From Chryseobacterium contaminans (GTDB taxonomy: Bacteria; Bacteroidota; Bacteroidia; Flavobacteriales; Weeksellaceae): a stretch of 64,000 nucleotides of DNA. The stretch spans positions 1 to 64,000 of the forward strand of contig NZ_MAYF01000112.1 in assembly GCF_001684955.1 (NCBI RefSeq), given 5' to 3'. The notes beneath the pieces were generated by a model. That model had not been told where the DNA came from. It was given only the letters and a program-made list of their open reading frames with translations, and did no database searches. This document shows positions 52,965-63,970 of this stretch, piece by piece; within the stretch, counting starts at the first letter, position 1; the number at the start of each line of letters is the position of its first letter. The position numbers and the translations under genes are program-made.

Positions 52965-55925
52965 ATGAGAAAAGCAGTTATACCGGTTCTATTTGTTTTT
53001 TCCCTTTCTGCCACTGCACAGGAAAAAAAAGCGGCCGACACTACGAAGACAACCGATATTCAGGAGGTCGTGGTCACCTCTTTGGGGGTTAAAAGGCAAG
53101 CTCGTGCTCTTACCTATTCTAGCCAGCAGATTGGCGGAGATGAGCTGACAGAAGTGAAGACTCCCAATTTTTTAAACTCAATCAGCGGAAAAGTTTCCAA
53201 TGTACAGATCAATAGAACTAACGGTGTAGGAAGCTCGGTAAGGGTTTTAATGAGGGGAAATAAATCAGCCAGTAGTAGTCAGCCATTATATGTAATAGAT
53301 GGTATTCCTATTATTAACAGTGTTGGAAAGGCTCCTGAGTCCAGCCAATATTCTTCAATGCCAGATGCAGGAGATGTCTTAAGCTCGATTAATCCGGATG
53401 ATATTGAAAGCATCAATTTCTTAAAAGGAGCCTCTGCCTCTGCTCTTTATGGCTCTATTGGGGGGAATGGAGTGATCTTAATTACCACTAAAAAAGGAAA
53501 AGTAGGTAAAAGTTCTATAAGTTATAATACAAGTTTTACAGTAGATCAGGCATATAGTCTTCCCAAGCTGCAGCATAGTTATCTTTCTTATGATCCCGCA
53601 GTTTCTGGCCAGGCTCCAGGTATTTCCAATGAAAGCTGGGGAGCAAAAGGGGCTTCTAAGGATTATCTAAAAGATTTTCTACAAACTGGTACTACATGGG
53701 TTAATAGCCTTTCTTTCCAGTCAGGAACCGAAAAATCAACGAATTATTTCTCCATAGGAAATACTACTAATAAAGGGATTGTTCCTTCTTCTTATTTCGA
53801 TCAGTACAATGTCTCTTTTAGAAATTCCAGTAAATATCTGAATGATAAATTAACTTTAGATGCTAACTTTATTGGCTCTTTACAAAACAGTATCAATAGA
53901 CAGACTCCTGGTATTTCTTTCTCTCCTTTAGTGAGTTTGTATTGGTTGCCTAGAGGCGTAGACTTTGATCAATATAATAATAGTAACTACTCTTATATAG
54001 ATAAAACGAGATTATTGCCTGGACAAAACTGGTGGGCTATAGGCCCAGACGGAAAGTTCAATGGAAACCCAGCAACACAAAACCCTTACTGGATATTAAA
54101 CAGAGACAAAGTTACCGTTAACAATAAAAATACATATAGTGCTATATCATTAGCATATCAAATCAATCCGTGGTTATCGGCAAGAGTAAGAGGTAACTAC
54201 AGCTGGAATATTACAGATAGCCAAAGAGAAGTTTCAGCATATTCAGATCCAAATCTTATTACGAGTAATGGAACTAATGGAAGATTTCTTCAAAATAAAT
54301 ACGAAAATACATCTACTTACGGAGACGTTTTATTAGTAGGGAATCCAAAATTAAATGAAGATATTTCATTAGATTTTACAGTGGGTGGAAGTATCAATAC
54401 CTCAAGAAATAGAGTAACTGAAATTGATAATGCATATTTGGCGATTCCGAATTTATTTACCATCAGTAATTTGCAATGGAATGTAAACAGGAGCGTAGGA
54501 GATGGTTTCCACAATATAACTTACAGTACCAAAAAACAAATACAATCGGTTTTTGCAAGTGCATCTTTGGGGTATAAGAATATGTTTTATGTAGATATGA
54601 CCTTTAGAAATGATTGGGATTCTACTTTGGCTTTAACAGGAACTAATGGGTACGATTATGAATCTGTGGGTGCTAATGCTGTATTATCCTCTATATTCAA
54701 ACTCCCTGAAACCATTAATTTTTGGAAAATAAGAGGGTCTTATGCTACCGTAGGATTAGGATTGCCTCCCAATTTAGCAACTGCAACAGATCCTTATACT
54801 ACTGTTTATGGATATATTGTAGATGCAGGTCAGATTGTAAAGCCTAAATACTCACTTGTAACAGATCCTGCTTTCAAAGAATTATTTGCAAAGCCGGAAC
54901 TCAATAAAACTTTTGAAGCGGGTACTGAACTAAGATTATTTAAAAACCGCTTAAGTTTTGATTTCACCTATTACAACTCAAATGCTTCCAATCAGCTTTT
55001 GACACTTGATATTTCTTCTAACTTAGGAGGATTACCATCCGGTTCCTATTATGTAAACGCTGGAAAAATACAAAATACAGGTTTTGAAGCCTCTCTATCC
55101 TATAAAATATTCGATTCAGAAAAATTCGGTTGGACCGCTAATTTAAATGGGTCAATGAATAAAAATAAAATTGTAGAATTATTTCCATCGAGAATAAATG
55201 TTCCGGAAAGTCAACTCCTAGCACTTACTGGTGGAGGTGCTTATACAAAACTTAAATTAGGCGGATCTTTCGGAGATATCTACGGGATAAAATTCCTGAG
55301 AGATGACCAAGGGAGAATTTTAGTGGATGCTGATGGTAAACCTATGGCAGATAAGCAAATTGGCTATTTGGGTAATCCGAACCCTAAATTTATGTTAGGG
55401 TTTAATAACTCTTTTAATGTTGGAAAAGTGGGGATCTCTTTTCTTATTGATGGGAAATTCGGAGGTCAGGTTCTGTCTCTTACAGAAAAAGCAAATGATC
55501 TGCTTGGGGTAAGCCAGAACAGTGCTTCTGCAAGAGATGCAGGGGGAGTAGCGATCCCGAACGCGGTATATGCACCAGGAACACCAAATGCAGGAGCTGC
55601 TTATACTGGTTTAACGGATGCTAAAGCTTATTATAAAACAATAGGAGCAAACCAGGAAGGAGCAGGAATTGATGAGGCCTATATCTATAGTGCGACTACT
55701 GTAAGGCTGCGCCAGGCATCTATAGGATATACTTTTGATATCAAATCTAGCTACCTAAGGAATGCAACAGTAAGTATCGTGGGAACAAATCTATTTTTCT
55801 TTTATAAAAAAGCACCGTTTGATCCTGAACAGGTTTCAGGGAACACACCCGGTGGTGTAGGAGTAGATTCTTTTGGTATACCTATTACCAGATCTATCGG
55901 ATTATCATTAAAAGCTAACTTCTAA
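52965..55925 (+). CDS. SusC/RagA-family TonB-linked outer membrane transporter
   Basis: A 986-residue SusC-like porin. Signal peptide about 1-18, then directly a TonB-box-like stretch (DIQEVVVTSLG) and the plug domain (QPLYVIDGIPI, LKGASASALYGSIGGNGVILITT) and barrel ending in SLKANF. The usual N-terminal carboxypeptidase-like extension is absent. It imports glycans captured by the adjacent SusD lipoprotein. First gene of the PUL. Confidence 0.95.
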   Translation: MRKAVIPVLFVFSLSATAQEKKAADTTKTTDIQEVVVTSLGVKRQARALTYSSQQIGGDELTEVKTPNFLNSISGKVSNVQINRTNGVGSSVRVLMRGNKSASSSQPLYVIDGIPIINSVGKAPESSQYSSMPDAGDVLSSINPDDIESINFLKGASASALYGSIGGNGVILITTKKGKVGKSSISYNTSFTVDQAYSLPKLQHSYLSYDPAVSGQAPGISNESWGAKGASKDYLKDFLQTGTTWVNSLSFQSGTEKSTNYFSIGNTTNKGIVPSSYFDQYNVSFRNSSKYLNDKLTLDANFIGSLQNSINRQTPGISFSPLVSLYWLPRGVDFDQYNNSNYSYIDKTRLLPGQNWWAIGPDGKFNGNPATQNPYWILNRDKVTVNNKNTYSAISLAYQINPWLSARVRGNYSWNITDSQREVSAYSDPNLITSNGTNGRFLQNKYENTSTYGDVLLVGNPKLNEDISLDFTVGGSINTSRNRVTEIDNAYLAIPNLFTISNLQWNVNRSVGDGFHNITYSTKKQIQSVFASASLGYKNMFYVDMTFRNDWDSTLALTGTNGYDYESVGANAVLSSIFKLPETINFWKIRGSYATVGLGLPPNLATATDPYTTVYGYIVDAGQIVKPKYSLVTDPAFKELFAKPELNKTFEAGTELRLFKNRLSFDFTYYNSNASNQLLTLDISSNLGGLPSGSYYVNAGKIQNTGFEASLSYKIFDSEKFGWTANLNGSMNKNKIVELFPSRINVPESQLLALTGGGAYTKLKLGGSFGDIYGIKFLRDDQGRILVDADGKPMADKQIGYLGNPNPKFMLGFNNSFNVGKVGISFLIDGKFGGQVLSLTEKANDLLGVSQNSASARDAGGVAIPNAVYAPGTPNAGAAYTGLTDAKAYYKTIGANQEGAGIDEAYIYSATTVRLRQASIGYTFDIKSSYLRNATVSIVGTNLFFFYKKAPFDPEQVSGNTPGGVGVDSFGIPITRSIGLSLKANF

Positions 55926-55940
55926 ATATTGAATACTAAA

Positions 55941-57578
55941 ATGAAAATAATTAATATTAAAACTTATATACTTGGAGTAGCTGTGCTTTTTTCTGCCTCC
56001 AGTTGTATTGGAGACTTTGAAGAGTTTAATCAGCAGAAAGTTGGAGGTCCGGAAAATTTTTATGCAGACTTTAAGGCAATTGTAGATCCTATGAAAGACA
56101 TGCAAAGAGGTTTTCAGGCAGATTATCAGTTAGCGACTAATCTCAATGCAGATATGTTTAGTGGAATGTTTAGTACAGCATCACAGTTTAATGGAGGGAC
56201 GAATAATCTTACTTATTTAATGATGGATGGATGGAATAATAGAATCATTGCAAGACAGCGTGATATTTTTAATAATTCTATTGTTATTGATGATGTGGCA
56301 AAAAACAATTATCCTGGAATAGATTTCACCGCAACTTTTGCAGTAAAAAAAATATTGAAAATTCTTACAGCGGCAAGAGTTTCAGATCGCCATGGGCCTG
56401 TAGTGTACAGTAAATATGACACTCCTAATGCGAATGGGGTTACAGATTTCGATTCTCAGCAGGATGCTTACAACAATTTTATTAATGATCTTACTGCTGC
56501 TATTTCTGATTTGCAAAAAGTACAAAATACTCCCGCAACTCAGAATGTAGAAGATAAAGCTGTGGTGAAAAGATCAGATTTAATCTATGGTGGAGACATC
56601 GCCAAATGGGCAAAATTAGCCAACTCTCTTAAGCTAAGGTTTGCTTTGCGTATGAGCTATGCTGATCCGGCAAAATCAAAAAAATATGCTGAGGAAGTCT
56701 TTGCTTCTTCCGCAGGATTAATCTCTGATAATTCAGACAACGCATTGATAAGTGTTGGGCAGCATGAACTAAGTTTTATTATCTATTCATGGGGTGACTG
56801 TTATATAGGTGCGCCAATAATAGCTTATATGAATGGTTTTAAAGATCCCAGACTTGCTGCGTACGCTAATCCGGCAACAGATCCGGCAACTTTTGTAGGT
56901 GGTAAACCACAATATATAGGAATACGTCAAGGAATTGATTTAATCAATGGGAAATCAACTTATGGAGGCTATTCCCAACCAGCAGCAAGAGCTGCTGGTG
57001 GAGATTATTTCTCCGGTACTGATGGGAAATTCAAATTATTTACTGCAGCTGAAACTTGGTTTTTAAAAGCTGAAGCAGCTTTGAGAGGTTATTCTGGAGC
57101 AGGTGATGTACAAACTAATTATCAAACAGGTATCAGTCAATCTTTTGGAGAATGGGGGAAAAGTTCTGATGTAGCGGCTTATCTTGCGGATAACGTTTCC
57201 ACAGAGGCTCCTTATATTGATCCTAAAAATGCAGCGAATAATATACTTGCTGGAGATCCTCAATTAAGTACGATTACAATCGCTTGGAATAACAGTGATT
57301 CTAACGAAAAGAAACTTGAAAGAATCATCACTCAAAAATGGCTGGCCCTTTACCCAGATGGTCCTGAAGCATGGGCGGAACAAAGAAGAACAGGATATCC
57401 GGTTTTATTCAAAGTCAGAAAAAATGATAGCGGGGGACTAATTGGTACAGATCAGATGATCAGAAGAATTCCGTTCACAAATGATACAAAAAATTCGACT
57501 TTTAATTATGCACAGGCGGTTCAGCAATTAGGCGGTCCTGATACCGGAGGAACCAAACTTTGGTGGGATAAAAAATAA
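55941..57578 (+). CDS. SusD/RagB-family glycan-binding lipoprotein
   Basis: A 545-residue SusD-like protein from ATG 55941, with a lipobox (VLFSASSC). It is rich in helices (TPR-like) with an aromatic binding surface; the C-terminal RIPFTNDTKNSTFNYAQAV region is typical of SusD/RagB. It caps the SusC barrel and binds oligosaccharide. Gap to SusC is 15 nt. The TTG start at 55929 is not needed. Confidence 0.93.
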   Translation: MKIINIKTYILGVAVLFSASSCIGDFEEFNQQKVGGPENFYADFKAIVDPMKDMQRGFQADYQLATNLNADMFSGMFSTASQFNGGTNNLTYLMMDGWNNRIIARQRDIFNNSIVIDDVAKNNYPGIDFTATFAVKKILKILTAARVSDRHGPVVYSKYDTPNANGVTDFDSQQDAYNNFINDLTAAISDLQKVQNTPATQNVEDKAVVKRSDLIYGGDIAKWAKLANSLKLRFALRMSYADPAKSKKYAEEVFASSAGLISDNSDNALISVGQHELSFIIYSWGDCYIGAPIIAYMNGFKDPRLAAYANPATDPATFVGGKPQYIGIRQGIDLINGKSTYGGYSQPAARAAGGDYFSGTDGKFKLFTAAETWFLKAEAALRGYSGAGDVQTNYQTGISQSFGEWGKSSDVAAYLADNVSTEAPYIDPKNAANNILAGDPQLSTITIAWNNSDSNEKKLERIITQKWLALYPDGPEAWAEQRRTGYPVLFKVRKNDSGGLIGTDQMIRRIPFTNDTKNSTFNYAQAVQQLGGPDTGGTKLWWDKK

Positions 57579-57737
57579 TTAGCAGTTACAACACAAAATA
57601 ATACAGAGACATCTCATAAAGGAATAATCATTCAGGCAGGAGAGTAACGTAGGCTCTTCAAAAAATTTATAGTTTCGTTTTTTAGCCGGAATGAACCTTG
57701 AGATGTTCTCTTTTTCTTTTGAATTTTATTTTTAAAT

Positions 57738-59036
57738 ATGGGAAAAAACAACTCCGGAACCCGTCGGATTCAGCCGATTCTTTGGATATCCACATTATAC
57801 TTTGCAATGGGTGTACCCTTTGTAACCATTAATGCGGTTTCAGGAATCATGTATAAAGACATGGGTGTTTCGGATTCACAGATTACTTTCTGGACGGCTC
57901 TTATCATGTTCTCATGGACCTTAAAGCCACTCTGGAGTCCTTTTCTGGAAATCTATAAAACCAAAAAATTCTTTGTTGTTGCTACCCAGTTTGCTATAGG
58001 AATTCTGTTTGCTCTGATTGCATTAAGTCTGCCTCTGCACGACTTTTTCAAATACAGTATAGCTCTTTTTGCCGTAGTGGCATTTTGCGGAGCGACGCAT
58101 GATGTAGTAGCAGACGGAACTTATATTGGTTTTCTTACGAATAAGGAACAAGCCAGATACATTGGCTGGCAGGGCGCTTTTTACAACCTTGCCAAGATTA
58201 TCAGCAGTGGAGCTTTAGTGTATGTTGCCGGAGTTTTAGAAAAAACAAAAGGTGTAACTCATGCCTGGATGATTATCATGGCGATTTATGCAGTATTGTT
58301 CTTTGCATTAGCCGTTTATCATTATCTGATCTTACCTAAAGAAAATAAAGAAGAGCAGAAGGATGGGAAAACAGCAGGAAATGTCCGTAAAGAATTATTG
58401 GAGGTCATTACCTCTTTCTTTACCAAAAAAAATATTCTGTGGTCTATCCTGTTCATTATCCTGTATCGCTTTGCAGAAGGTTTTGCGATCAAAATTGCGC
58501 CATTATTCTTTAAAGCACCAAGAACTTCAGGTGGGTTGGGATTATCAACTTCAGATATCGGGCTTATTTATGGAACTTATGGTTCTGCGGCATTTATTCT
58601 GGGTTCTGTTCTGGCCGGATATTTTATTTCTGCCAGAGGATTAAAGAAATCCTTAATATGGCTGTGCTGTGCATTTAATATTCCATTTGTGGTCTATGCA
58701 TTACTGGCTTATTACCAGCCGGTTGATCTTTTACCCGTAGGAGTTGCCGTCGTAGTGGAATATTTCGGTTATGGATTCGGATTTGTGGGATTGATGCTTT
58801 ATATGATGCAGCAGATTGCTCCCGGAAAACATAAAACGGCCCACTATGCCTTTGCCACAGGAATCATGAATCTTGGAGTAATGATCCCGGGAATGTTCAG
58901 TGGGATGATTAGCGACTGGATCGGATATAAAATGTTCTTTATTTGGGTACTGATTGCTACTATTCCTGCATTTCTTGTAACCCTATTTGTTCCTTTCCCT
59001 TATTCAGAAAATCAGAAAGAAGAAACAATCAATTAA
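57738..59036 (+). CDS. MFS transporter of the N-glycan locus
   Basis: A 432-residue MFS permease with about 12 transmembrane helices. Distant resemblance to AmpG/sugar transporters; the loop WTLKPLWSPFLEIYKTKK and the second-half GLSTSDIGLIYGTYGS are visible. Placement between SusD and the GH130 gene argues it brings the periplasmic disaccharide, e.g. Man-GlcNAc, into the cytoplasm. Confidence 0.88.
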   Translation: MGKNNSGTRRIQPILWISTLYFAMGVPFVTINAVSGIMYKDMGVSDSQITFWTALIMFSWTLKPLWSPFLEIYKTKKFFVVATQFAIGILFALIALSLPLHDFFKYSIALFAVVAFCGATHDVVADGTYIGFLTNKEQARYIGWQGAFYNLAKIISSGALVYVAGVLEKTKGVTHAWMIIMAIYAVLFFALAVYHYLILPKENKEEQKDGKTAGNVRKELLEVITSFFTKKNILWSILFIILYRFAEGFAIKIAPLFFKAPRTSGGLGLSTSDIGLIYGTYGSAAFILGSVLAGYFISARGLKKSLIWLCCAFNIPFVVYALLAYYQPVDLLPVGVAVVVEYFGYGFGFVGLMLYMMQQIAPGKHKTAHYAFATGIMNLGVMIPGMFSGMISDWIGYKMFFIWVLIATIPAFLVTLFVPFPYSENQKEETIN

Positions 59037-59071
59037 TAAACAAATTTTAAATAAAAAAGTAAAAATACTTT

Positions 59072-60043
59072 ATGACAGCTCAATCAGTAATGATCCCTTG
59101 GCAGGATCGCCCGGAAGATTGTAATGATATTATGTGGAGGTTTTCCGAAAACCCGATCATTAACAGATATGCAATACCTACCTCCAATAGCGTATTCAAC
59201 AGCGCGGTGACTCCTTTTGAAGATGGATTTGCCGGGGTATTCCGCTGCGACAATAAAGCCGTACAGATGAACATTTTTGCAGGGTTCAGTAAAGATGGAA
59301 TCAATTGGGATATCAACCATGACCCTATTGAAATGCAGGCTGGAAATACCGATATGATTGAATCCGATTACAAATATGATCCCCGTGTTACCTTTATAGA
59401 AGACCGATACTGGATCACATGGTGTAACGGATACAACGGACCAACCATCGGAATTGGATATACTTTTGATTTTAAAGAATTTTTCCAGTGTGAAAATGCA
59501 TTTCTTCCTTTCAACAGAAACGGAGTTCTTTTCCCGGAAAAAATCAATGGAAAATATGCGATGTTGAGCCGTCCGAGTGATAATGGGCATACTCCTTTCG
59601 GAGATATCTATATCAGTTATAGTCCTGATATGAAATATTGGGGCGAGCACCGTTGTGTGATGAAAGTTACTCCTTTTGCAGACAGTGCATGGCAGTGTAC
59701 AAAGATTGGTGGCGGACCGGTTCCTATTAAAACAGAAGAAGGATGGCTGCTTTTCTATCATGGGGTAATTAATACCTGCAACGGGTTCAGATATTCTATG
59801 GGAGCTGCTTTGCTTGATCTTGAAGATCCTTCCAAAGTATTGTACAGAACAAAACCCTATTTATTGGCTCCGGCAGAGCTGTATGAACTGACAGGAGATG
59901 TGCCTAACGTGGTTTTCCCTTGTGCAGCATTAACGGAAGGTGATAAAGTGACGGTATATTATGGTGCAGCTGATACTGTAGTGGCCATTGCTTTTGGATA
60001 TATTTCAGAAATTATTGATTTTATGAAAAAGAATTCAATATAA
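59072..60043 (+). CDS. GH130 mannoside phosphorylase, likely Man-beta-1,4-GlcNAc
   Basis: A 323-residue GH130 five-bladed propeller with no signal peptide, hence cytoplasmic. The catalytic Asp is in [10 protein letters not shown] (about 103); the phosphate-binding Arg/His region follows in [14 protein letters not shown]. Homologues phosphorolyse Man-beta-1,4-GlcNAc or related disaccharides to Man-1-phosphate. Position in the locus with GH92 and GH125 favours the N-glycan core disaccharide as substrate; hydrolase members exist. Confidence 0.92.
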   Translation: MTAQSVMIPWQDRPEDCNDIMWRFSENPIINRYAIPTSNSVFNSAVTPFEDGFAGVFRCDNKAVQMNIFAGFSKDGINWDINHDPIEMQAGNTDMIESDYKYDPRVTFIEDRYWITWCNGYNGPTIGIGYTFDFKEFFQCENAFLPFNRNGVLFPEKINGKYAMLSRPSDNGHTPFGDIYISYSPDMKYWGEHRCVMKVTPFADSAWQCTKIGGGPVPIKTEEGWLLFYHGVINTCNGFRYSMGAALLDLEDPSKVLYRTKPYLLAPAELYELTGDVPNVVFPCAALTEGDKVTVYYGAADTVVAIAFGYISEIIDFMKKNSI

Positions 60044-60169
60044 GTGAACAATGTAAGTTTTAAAGGTATGTAAATTCGTTTATTTTCCCCATTTTTGGGA
60101 AGTTTATAATGGTTTTCATAATTTTAAACCAACTTTTAAATTTTAAAAAATACCTGATACCTCTTTATC

Positions 60170-62401
60170 ATGAAAAAAGAACTGTTGATCTGCTTTTTTA
60201 CCTCTCTGATTTCTATAGCAAACGCCCAGCAAAATAAGAATGATGTTTTATCCTGGGTAGATCCATTTATTGGAACAGGAGGACACGGACATACATTTCC
60301 GGGAGCCACCACGCCATTCGGAATGATTCAGCTAAGTCCGGATCAGAATACCAAAAGTGGAGACTGGGACTGGTGTTCCGGATATCACTACAGCAGTAAA
60401 ACGATCATGGGATTCAGTCATAACCACCTTAGCGGAACAGGCTGGGCAGACCTTGGAGATATTCTGGTAATGCCAACAGTAGGACAGGTAAAAATGGTTC
60501 CGGGGTCAGAAGATAAACCTGAAACAGGATACCGTTCAACATTTACTCATGATAAAGAAACCGCAGCACCGGGATATTATTCCGTAATGCTGGACAGCTA
60601 TGGCATTAAAGCAGAACTTACTGCTTCTCCAAGAGTAGGTTTCCATAAATATACCTTTCCAAAAACGGACGAAGCTAATATCATTATTGACCCTACGAAT
60701 AAAATTTTCGGAAATATTTACCACACATTGGTAAGCGTAGAGGGCAATAATAAGATTAAAGGATACTGCTACAGCAATGGCTGGGGCGGAAAGAGATTTG
60801 CCTATTTCGTGATGGAGTTTTCCAAACCGTTTAAATCGTATGGGGTTTATGCTGAAGGGAAAATAAAAGATAACGAAAAGATTGCGCTGGCTAAAGATGC
60901 TAAAGCCTTTGTAAGATTTGCTACCGAAGATCAGGAAAGTATTGAAGTGAAAGTCTCTTTGTCTCCTGTAAGTACAGAAAACGCTCAGGAAAACTTTGAT
61001 ACGGAAGCGAAAAACGTAGATTTTGCAAAAGCTAAAGAAACTGCACAAAAGACCTGGAGAGATCTTATCGGAAGATTCCAGGTAACCGGAGGTACAGATA
61101 GTCAGAGAAAAATTTTCTACACAGGGGTTTATCATACATTTATTGCTCCGAACCTTTATATGGACGTGAACGGAGACTATGTAGCCGCTCAGGAAAATAT
61201 GAATACAAAATGGTTTACTAACTACAGTACCTATTCTTACTGGGACGGCTTCAGAGCAACCCATCCATTGCTGACCATTATGGACCAGAAACATACAAAA
61301 GAATTTGCCAATTCTCTGATTAGCAGATACACAGACCGTAAAGATCATATGCCTATCTGGGAACTGTGCGGATACGATAATTTCTGTATGTTGGGCTACC
61401 ACAGCGCTTCTGTAATCTGGGATGCGATCTCAAAAGGTGTACCCGGTATTGATGCTGAAAAAGCTTTTGCTGCGATGAAAGATGCCTCTCTTACGGATAA
61501 AATGAGCAGCAGCGATGGAGGCGGAGGTCTTAACGATTATATCAAATTAGGTTACACCCCTTCAGAAAACGGAGCTTCTGTTTCCGCAACCTTGGAATAT
61601 TCTTATGACGACTGGTGTATCCAGCAGTTGGCAGAAAAATTAGGAAAGAAAAATGAGGCGGAAGTGTACAAAAAACGTTCAATGAACTTTCTGAATACTT
61701 TCAATAAAGAAAATAATCACTTCTGGCCGAGACAGAAAGACGGTAAATTCTTAGCAGATTTTACCCTTAATGACTGGAAAAAGCTCCAGCCACATTGGGT
61801 TTCAGGAAATATCTGGGCTTATGATTTCTTTGTGCCGCATCAGATTGATGAAATGATGAATCTATATGGCGGAAAGAAAGGATTTGAAGAAAAACTGGAT
61901 AAAACATTTACTGAAAACCTTAAGATGGAAGGAGAACAGCATGTGGATATCTCTGGATTCATCGGTTCTTTAGGATTTGGAGACGAGCCGGGACATCATG
62001 TTCCTTACCTGTACAACTATGCAGGAAGTCCTTATAAAACTCAGAAAATGGTAAAATACATCCGCGATAATATGTATGCAGCCAAACCGGATGGAATTGT
62101 GAATAACGAAGACTGCGGACAAATGTCAGCATGGTATATTTTCTCTTCATTAGGATTCTATCCTGTAACTCCAGGAAAACCGGTTTATGCCATCGGGGCT
62201 CCTCAATTCCCGAAAGCTTCATTACAGCTGGAAAATGGAAAAACATTCACGGTAATTTCAGATAAAATTTCAGATAAAAATATCTATGTACAGAAAATGT
62301 TCCTGAACGGGAAAGAGTACAAAAGCTGGGAACTGAACCACAGTGATATCATGAACGGTGGTGAGCTGAGATTTGTAATGGGAAGCAAGCCTGTAAAATA
62401 A
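60170..62401 (+). CDS. GH92 alpha-mannosidase
   Basis: A 743-residue exported GH92 exo-alpha-mannosidase (signal peptide ends NAQQ). Family signatures: DPFIGTGGHGHTFPGATTPF near the N-terminus, GFSHNHLSGTGWAD, and the C-terminal NNEDCGQMSAWYIFSSLGFY with catalytic acid/base Glu. GH92 enzymes are Ca-dependent and inverting, and usually cut alpha-1,2 (also 1,3) mannose from high-mannose N-glycans. Confidence 0.95.
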   Translation: MKKELLICFFTSLISIANAQQNKNDVLSWVDPFIGTGGHGHTFPGATTPFGMIQLSPDQNTKSGDWDWCSGYHYSSKTIMGFSHNHLSGTGWADLGDILVMPTVGQVKMVPGSEDKPETGYRSTFTHDKETAAPGYYSVMLDSYGIKAELTASPRVGFHKYTFPKTDEANIIIDPTNKIFGNIYHTLVSVEGNNKIKGYCYSNGWGGKRFAYFVMEFSKPFKSYGVYAEGKIKDNEKIALAKDAKAFVRFATEDQESIEVKVSLSPVSTENAQENFDTEAKNVDFAKAKETAQKTWRDLIGRFQVTGGTDSQRKIFYTGVYHTFIAPNLYMDVNGDYVAAQENMNTKWFTNYSTYSYWDGFRATHPLLTIMDQKHTKEFANSLISRYTDRKDHMPIWELCGYDNFCMLGYHSASVIWDAISKGVPGIDAEKAFAAMKDASLTDKMSSSDGGGGLNDYIKLGYTPSENGASVSATLEYSYDDWCIQQLAEKLGKKNEAEVYKKRSMNFLNTFNKENNHFWPRQKDGKFLADFTLNDWKKLQPHWVSGNIWAYDFFVPHQIDEMMNLYGGKKGFEEKLDKTFTENLKMEGEQHVDISGFIGSLGFGDEPGHHVPYLYNYAGSPYKTQKMVKYIRDNMYAAKPDGIVNNEDCGQMSAWYIFSSLGFYPVTPGKPVYAIGAPQFPKASLQLENGKTFTVISDKISDKNIYVQKMFLNGKEYKSWELNHSDIMNGGELRFVMGSKPVK

Positions 62402-62435
62402 AGACTAATAAAAATTAAACGAAATAAAAGTATCA

Positions 62436-63863
62436 ATGGAAAGGAGAGATTTTATTAAAACAAGTGCACTGGCAGGAGCCGGATTGCTGTTTACTCAGAA
62501 TGTTTTTGCTAAAACGCTGGCTACGGAAGGTTTTCCTGTTGTCCGGGTTCCTAAAGATAAAAGACATTTTACCAGTGAATCCGTAGAAAGTGCTATTGCA
62601 GCCTTTAAAAAGAAAGTAAACAATAAGGAGTTAAGCTGGCTTTTTGAAAACTGCTTTCCAAATACATTAGATACTACTGTTTTCTACAGTGAAACCAACG
62701 ACACACCGGATACGTATGTGATTACAGGAGACATTGATGCGATGTGGCTTCGTGACAGTTCTGCGCAGGTTTTCCCATATCTGCAGTTCTCTAAAAAAGA
62801 CGAGAGGCTTCACAAACTGATCTCCGGAGTGATTCACAAACAAACAACATTCATCCTTAAAGATCCTTATGCAAACGCATTCTACAACGATGATAAAAAG
62901 ATCAGCAAGTGGAAAGAGTATGACCATACCGATATGAAGCCGGGAACCCATGAAAGAAAATGGGAAATTGATTCTCTGTGTTATCCTATCCGTCTGGCCT
63001 ATCACTTCTGGAAAACTACCGGAGATACCAAACCTTTTGATGCAAACTGGTTACAGGGAATTAAACTTACTTTGCAGACTTTCATCGAGCAGCAAAGGAA
63101 AAAAGATCTAGGGCCTTACAAATTTGAACGTACAACTTCATGGGCGACAGATGGAGTTCCTATGGGCGGATATGGGTATCCGACAAAACCGGTAGGCCTT
63201 ATCAGCTCTATGTTCCGTCCAAGTGATGATGCTACCATCTATGGATTCCTGATTCCATCCAACTTATTCGCCGTAGTAAGTTTACGCCAGGCAGCAGAGA
63301 TGGTGTCTCAGATTAAAAATGAAAAAGCATTGGCTCAACAACTGAACAGCCTTGCTGATGAGGTAGATGCAGCCATCAAGAAATACGGAATTTACAATCA
63401 TCCTGAATTTGGAAAAATATATGCATTTGAAGTGAATGGCTTCGGAAGCTATAACCTGATGGATGATGCGAACTGCCCAAGTCTATTAGGCTTACCTTAT
63501 CTGGATGCGGTGAAAGCGGACGACCCTGTGTATCAGAATACGAGAAAATTCGTGTGGTCGGAAAACAACCCGTTCTTTTTCAAAGGAAAGCTGGCAGAAG
63601 GGATAGGAGGTCCGCATATTGGACTCGATATGATCTGGCCAATGAGTATCATTATGAAAGCGCTCACTACAAAAGATAAGGGTGAGATCAGATGGTGCAT
63701 AGATACTTTGCAGAAAACGCACGGCGGGACAGGCTTTATGCATGAGTCCTTCCATAAAGACAATGACAAAAAATTCACCAGAGAATGGTTCGCATGGGCC
63801 AATACTTTATTTGGAGAATTACTTTGGAAAACCTTTAACGAAAATCCTGATTTACTGACCTAA
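62436..63863 (+). CDS. GH125 exo-alpha-1,6-mannosidase
   Basis: A 475-residue GH125 (former DUF1237) enzyme. The N-terminus MERRDFIKTSALAGAGLLFT resembles a Tat signal (RR-x-F-I). The catalytic region DIDAMWLRDSSAQVFPYLQF near residue 100 and GGTGFMHESFHKDN near the C-terminus are characteristic. It removes alpha-1,6 mannose from the N-glycan core, complementing GH92. Confidence 0.94.
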   Translation: MERRDFIKTSALAGAGLLFTQNVFAKTLATEGFPVVRVPKDKRHFTSESVESAIAAFKKKVNNKELSWLFENCFPNTLDTTVFYSETNDTPDTYVITGDIDAMWLRDSSAQVFPYLQFSKKDERLHKLISGVIHKQTTFILKDPYANAFYNDDKKISKWKEYDHTDMKPGTHERKWEIDSLCYPIRLAYHFWKTTGDTKPFDANWLQGIKLTLQTFIEQQRKKDLGPYKFERTTSWATDGVPMGGYGYPTKPVGLISSMFRPSDDATIYGFLIPSNLFAVVSLRQAAEMVSQIKNEKALAQQLNSLADEVDAAIKKYGIYNHPEFGKIYAFEVNGFGSYNLMDDANCPSLLGLPYLDAVKADDPVYQNTRKFVWSENNPFFFKGKLAEGIGGPHIGLDMIWPMSIIMKALTTKDKGEIRWCIDTLQKTHGGTGFMHESFHKDNDKKFTREWFAWANTLFGELLWKTFNENPDLLT

Positions 63864-63970
63864 CCCATTTTTGTATATGGCTTACTGACTTAGATGCTTT
63901 CCTCAAAAAAGAAAGGATCAGGGGAATGCTATATTAAATTCACACACCAAAACACCTTAAAAATTATACA

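Noticed and set aside
60536-61402. 288-residue antisense ORF inside the GH92 gene
   Set aside because: Opposite strand of a strongly supported GH92 gene, Cys/Phe/Ile-rich composition typical of shadow frames.
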